Source: DAOQAK01 sp043801235 (lineage in GTDB: Bacteria > Bacteroidota > Bacteroidia > Bacteroidales > CG2-30-32-10). Taken from it: DNA of 9,613 nucleotides. The notes under the pieces are model-generated. The model did not search any database and was not told the origin of the DNA. It saw only the letters and a list, made by a program, of their open reading frames with translations. The stretch covers positions 1 through 9,613 of the forward strand of contig JAZDMF010000382.1 of NCBI GenBank assembly GCA_043801235.1, read 5' to 3'. Of the stretch, positions 6,847-9,613 are shown piece after piece. The position numbers and the translations under genes are program-made. Numbering within the stretch: position 1 is the first letter of the stretch; the number at the start of each line of letters is the position of its first letter.

Positions 6847-6866
6847 CCGTCAGAAGTTGCTGACGG
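6847..6866 (+). other. Stem-loop in the leader of the membrane-protein gene
   Basis: CCGTCAG (6847-6853) and CTGACGG (6860-6866) form a perfect 7-bp stem with a 6-nt loop. It lies 130 nt after the esterase stop and 34 nt before the next ATG. What follows is AT-rich (ACTTATTTATTACT) but not a T run, so it is a poor intrinsic terminator. It may be a leader hairpin for the 6901 gene. The remainder of the 6718-6900 spacer shows no clear promoter box. Confidence 0.5.
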
Positions 6867-6889
6867 ACTTATTTATTACTGTAGAATAC

Positions 6890-6894
6890 AAGGA
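6890..6894 (+). promoter_or_regulatory. Shine-Dalgarno-like site fixing the start at 6901
   Basis: AAGGA ends 6 nt before the ATG at 6901, one of the few clear Shine-Dalgarno matches in the window. An ATG overlapping it at 6894 opens a five-codon frame that stops at 6909-6911, so 6901 is the start used for the long protein. Confidence 0.6.
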
Positions 6895-6900
6895 TGAAAA

Positions 6901-8676
6901 ATGAAAATTAGAAATTTGGAATTGGCATCGGTTCTGTATTTGGCAATTCCATATTTTATATTTATTGTTGGCTGGATGAACATATTTGTGGCTATTGGGT
7001 TATTTATCTTTCTTTCAGTTGCTCTATTTTTTTATTTTAAATCCGGTACGACAGAAATATTTAATTTAAATTTTCGCTATTTTATTTTTGCCTGCGTAAT
7101 AATAATAGCCTGGATTCTTTTGTCCGGAGTTGGTGGTATTTCATCGCAAAACTCCGATTATTCGAAACATAATGCAGTTTTTCGTGACTTGATTACTTTA
7201 GACTGGCCTGTTTTTTACGACGGTAATTCTGCACTCATTTACTATGTTGCATATTATTTGCCGGCAGCAATTGTTGGGAAATTATTTGGCTGGAGTACCG
7301 CTAATATTGCAATAATAATTTGGACAATATCGGGGGTTTGTTTGTTTGTATTATGGGTTTCTGTAAATGCAAAAACCAACGTGATAATTTCCGTTTTCGT
7401 AATAATTATATTTTCGGGAATGGATTTTATCGGAAATGTACTGTATGGTCACTTCCCTGGTGGAACCGAGCACATGGAATGGTGGAATAGAATAATAATA
7501 ATGCAGTATTCTTCAAATACCACATTATTATATTGGGTACCTCAGCATGCGTTGGGAGGATGGATTGTTTCATCTGTTTTAATTTATCTGTTTAAAAGAA
7601 AGCGCCTGGAAAGATCCATTTTTTTATTCATCTCACTTTCTCTTTTATGGTCTCCGTTTATTACAATAGGATTAAGCGTTTTCATCATTGCCCTGTTGAT
7701 CGGGCGTTCATGGAAGATAAAGTCATATATTAGCGTTCATAATCTGATCGGGGTATTTCTCTCTGTTATTATTGTATCATATTATATTTCTTCCAACAGA
7801 TATGGATTAGGTCTTCATGACTTTTCCTGGCGGCTTATTAACTATAATGATAATTGGCATAGATTACTGATCATGTATTTATTGGAATTTGGTCTGTTGG
7901 CCTTTGTCATTTATAAAAATTTTAATTCAAGTGACAAAATAATGCTGATTGCGGCGGTTTTATTTTTACTGCTGATTCCTTTCTACATAATAGGAATTTA
8001 TAATGACCTGGGTATGCGATCAACCATACCTGCATTAACTATCGTGATGTGTTTTTCCGCACAAGCCTTGAGATGCAGGAAACCAATATGGATCATTATT
8101 ATATTGCTGATAGGTTCCCTTACTGCTGTTCCTGAAATTCTCAGGCCTGTGAGAGCCGGATGGAATTATACATTTTGTGATGGGTGGTATAGTATATGGG
8201 CTACCGGGAATAATTTACGAAATCAATACATAGGGCAAACAGATTCATTTTTTTTCCGTCATTTATCTTCACAAAATAAGTCCTCTCCAAAAAACACATT
8301 GCAGTTGGAAGATTTAACATGGCAAAAAGGTTCTTTAAGTGATAATAAAGAAATTGAAATTAGTTTAGAAAATAAAACTGTAAGATCAAAGGTAGCTGTT
8401 GATGCTGCAATTTATAGCAACCTGAATATCATTCCTGGTCATTATATAGTTAAAATAGGAGTTTCCGGTGAAATAATTTCAGGTACCGGACATTTTTCTT
8501 TGTCTGGGAAAAATAAGCTGATATCACTTCCGGTTGGAGTCTATGGAATAGAAAATTCTTTTTATTGTCACGCTGAAATAAACAAAGATGACATAATAGC
8601 TTTTGGCCTGGGAGGATGGGGTATTGGTTCAGGGTTCATTAAGCTGGAAAACCTGGCCTTTTACAAATATGATTAA
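6901..8676 (+). CDS. Polytopic membrane protein, probable GT-C-type glycosyltransferase
   Basis: This 591-residue protein has about 11-12 membrane segments between residues 8 and 412, then a soluble tail. The first long loop carries DYSKHNAVFRDLITLDWPV (86-104), with D86, H90, D96 and D101; acidic residues in the first outer loop are typical of GT-C enzymes, which use lipid-linked sugars. WVPQHALGGW (212-221) and NDLGMRSTIPAL (368-379) resemble motifs I recall in uncharacterised bacterial membrane proteins of this kind. After the last membrane segment comes NQYIGQTDSFFFRHL (441-455), and then a beta-rich domain (about 465-591) ending in a glycine-rich GLGGWGIGSG (569-578) and a final strand, like a carbohydrate-binding sandwich. 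Sampled lines are about 28-37% GC, lower than the neighbours, which may reflect transfer or just many Ile/Phe codons. Glycan transfer is inference; the substrate is unknown. Confidence 0.75.
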   Translation: MKIRNLELASVLYLAIPYFIFIVGWMNIFVAIGLFIFLSVALFFYFKSGTTEIFNLNFRYFIFACVIIIAWILLSGVGGISSQNSDYSKHNAVFRDLITLDWPVFYDGNSALIYYVAYYLPAAIVGKLFGWSTANIAIIIWTISGVCLFVLWVSVNAKTNVIISVFVIIIFSGMDFIGNVLYGHFPGGTEHMEWWNRIIIMQYSSNTTLLYWVPQHALGGWIVSSVLIYLFKRKRLERSIFLFISLSLLWSPFITIGLSVFIIALLIGRSWKIKSYISVHNLIGVFLSVIIVSYYISSNRYGLGLHDFSWRLINYNDNWHRLLIMYLLEFGLLAFVIYKNFNSSDKIMLIAAVLFLLLIPFYIIGIYNDLGMRSTIPALTIVMCFSAQALRCRKPIWIIIILLIGSLTAVPEILRPVRAGWNYTFCDGWYSIWATGNNLRNQYIGQTDSFFFRHLSSQNKSSPKNTLQLEDLTWQKGSLSDNKEIEISLENKTVRSKVAVDAAIYSNLNIIPGHYIVKIGVSGEIISGTGHFSLSGKNKLISLPVGVYGIENSFYCHAEINKDDIIAFGLGGWGIGSGFIKLENLAFYKYD

Positions 8677-8768
8677 GTTCATGTATTAACTTGTGTCTGT
8701 ATATAAAGTCAATGTTTCATAAACAGTACAAAAATCAGAAACGGATCAGCATATGGTTTTATCAAAAA

Positions 8769-9613
8769 TTATTCAAAACCACACATCATTCTTTTAGAAA
8801 CTATATAATGCTGCGTTTGCAATGTTACAAAATACACTCCCGATTTATAAGCTGACACATCCACTGTATAACTATCAGCAATTTTATCAGAGAAAATAAA
8901 TGATATTATCTTTTTCCCGAAAACATCATATATCTCAATAATACCGCTTTCGCGCGAAGGAAGGTCGAAATCAATATAAACAATATTTCCCGATGGATTA
9001 GGATAAATCTTCAGTTCAGGTTGCTCAACAAAAATAAAATCGTCAACATCATTTGTCAATCCAACAGTAAACTGCATATAAACCTCGCCCCCGAAATCAG
9101 AATTAAAACTTTTCAAAATACTTGTATTAAAGGCGCTTTTAAATCTTATGTAACCACTGCCCTGTGCAGTGTTCGCCCACCAGGCAAGGCCATCCTCACC
9201 GGAATCGGTCAGTTTAAATTCATAACAACCTTCAGCAAGATCAAGCGTATCTCGATACGTAGTATTCGCCGTAAGTCCTGAACGGGACAGGATAACATTG
9301 CCTTCATCATCCTTGAGCAAATATGAATTTTCGAAAGCATAATTATTGGTTTTGCATTCAATGACAAATTGAGTTGGCATCACGGGAACATAAGTGAATG
9401 GCATTATGCGGGTGTTATTGTACTCATATTCATCAACGCCGCCATTGGGATTGCTGATTGAAATTGTAAACGTTGATGCGCCCTGCATCCATGCGAAAGT
9501 ATCAAGCTTCACGGTAACTGTTTCCATAAAATCAAGGTTTCCTGTCCAGTTGTACACCGACGGTGTAGCGCCTGTAATACCGTATGTAACCGTGAGTGAA
9601 GTCAGAACGGTTG
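8769..9613 (-). CDS. C-terminal part of a T9SS-secreted protein (5' end outside window)
   Basis: The frame stays open to the right edge, so only the last 280 residues are seen. The GTG at 9557-9555 is internal, because coding-like sequence (LTSLTVTYGITGATPSV) runs through it. Visible parts, in order: a beta-sandwich segment with YNWTGNL and SNPNGGVDEYEYNN, like adhesion or CARDB-type repeats; a second beta-domain with AEGCYEFKLTDSGEDGLAWW, a pattern I recall in secreted Bacteroidota proteins; and a type A T9SS sorting domain over the last 80 or so residues (LKIYPNPSG, IEIYDVFGKKI, YKSGVYFVTL). The product should therefore cross the outer membrane by type IX secretion and be cleaved or anchored at the surface. 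The catalytic part, if any, lies beyond the window. It converges on the 6901 gene across a 92-nt spacer without a clear terminator. Confidence 0.88.
   Translation of the reverse strand, partial: TVLTSLTVTYGITGATPSVYNWTGNLDFMETVTVKLDTFAWMQGASTFTISISNPNGGVDEYEYNNTRIMPFTYVPVMPTQFVIECKTNNYAFENSYLLKDDEGNVILSRSGLTANTTYRDTLDLAEGCYEFKLTDSGEDGLAWWANTAQGSGYIRFKSAFNTSILKSFNSDFGGEVYMQFTVGLTNDVDDFIFVEQPELKIYPNPSGNIVYIDFDLPSRESGIIEIYDVFGKKIISFIFSDKIADSYTVDVSAYKSGVYFVTLQTQHYIVSKRMMCGFE

Noticed and set aside
9021..9281. Plus-strand open frame of 86 codons inside the T9SS protein gene.
   Set aside because: It is antisense to clearly recognisable domain sequence and lacks any family feature of its own.

Overview
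The window looks like a chromosomal segment of an environmental Bacteroidota bacterium, probably of Bacteroidales type. It is AT-rich (hand-counted lines run from about 28 to 57% GC, mostly 30-45%). Most starts lack a strong Shine-Dalgarno sequence, and several genes are preceded by TAnnTTTG-like -7 boxes. Family signs include a DUF2027-Smr protein, a DUF2279 protein, a PKD-like C-terminal tail and a type IX secretion (T9SS) sorting domain. All assignments come from reading motifs; nothing was searched.

Layout: 1-271 is non-coding and ends in a putative promoter. 272-1069 is a conserved but uncharacterised cytosolic protein. 1070-1315 is a repeat-rich leader holding degenerate 7-bp arrays and hairpins. 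1316-2659 is a complete phosphomannomutase/phosphoglucomutase, followed 10 nt later by a DUF2279 membrane-associated protein (2670-3593), probably one operon. 3661-4068 is a small TPR lipoprotein. 4237-5337 is the DUF2027-Smr protein, with 7-8 bp arrays in the spacer before it. 5511-6717 is a secreted PHB-depolymerase/feruloyl-esterase-like protein broken by a +1 frameshift in an A9 tract. 6901-8676 is a polytopic membrane protein, probably of GT-C glycosyltransferase type, with a soluble beta-rich tail. 8769 to the right edge is the minus-strand 3' part of a T9SS-secreted protein.

The genes do not form one obvious pathway. Sugar-phosphate isomerisation and the candidate GT-C enzyme both suit envelope glycan synthesis. 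The lipoprotein, the esterase and the T9SS cargo are exported products. I see no CRISPR array, transposase, phage, toxin-antitoxin or rRNA/tRNA gene. The best unexplained signals are the period-7 (7-8 bp) intergenic arrays with different units, the hairpin-bearing repeat element before the phosphohexomutase, and the A9 frameshift.
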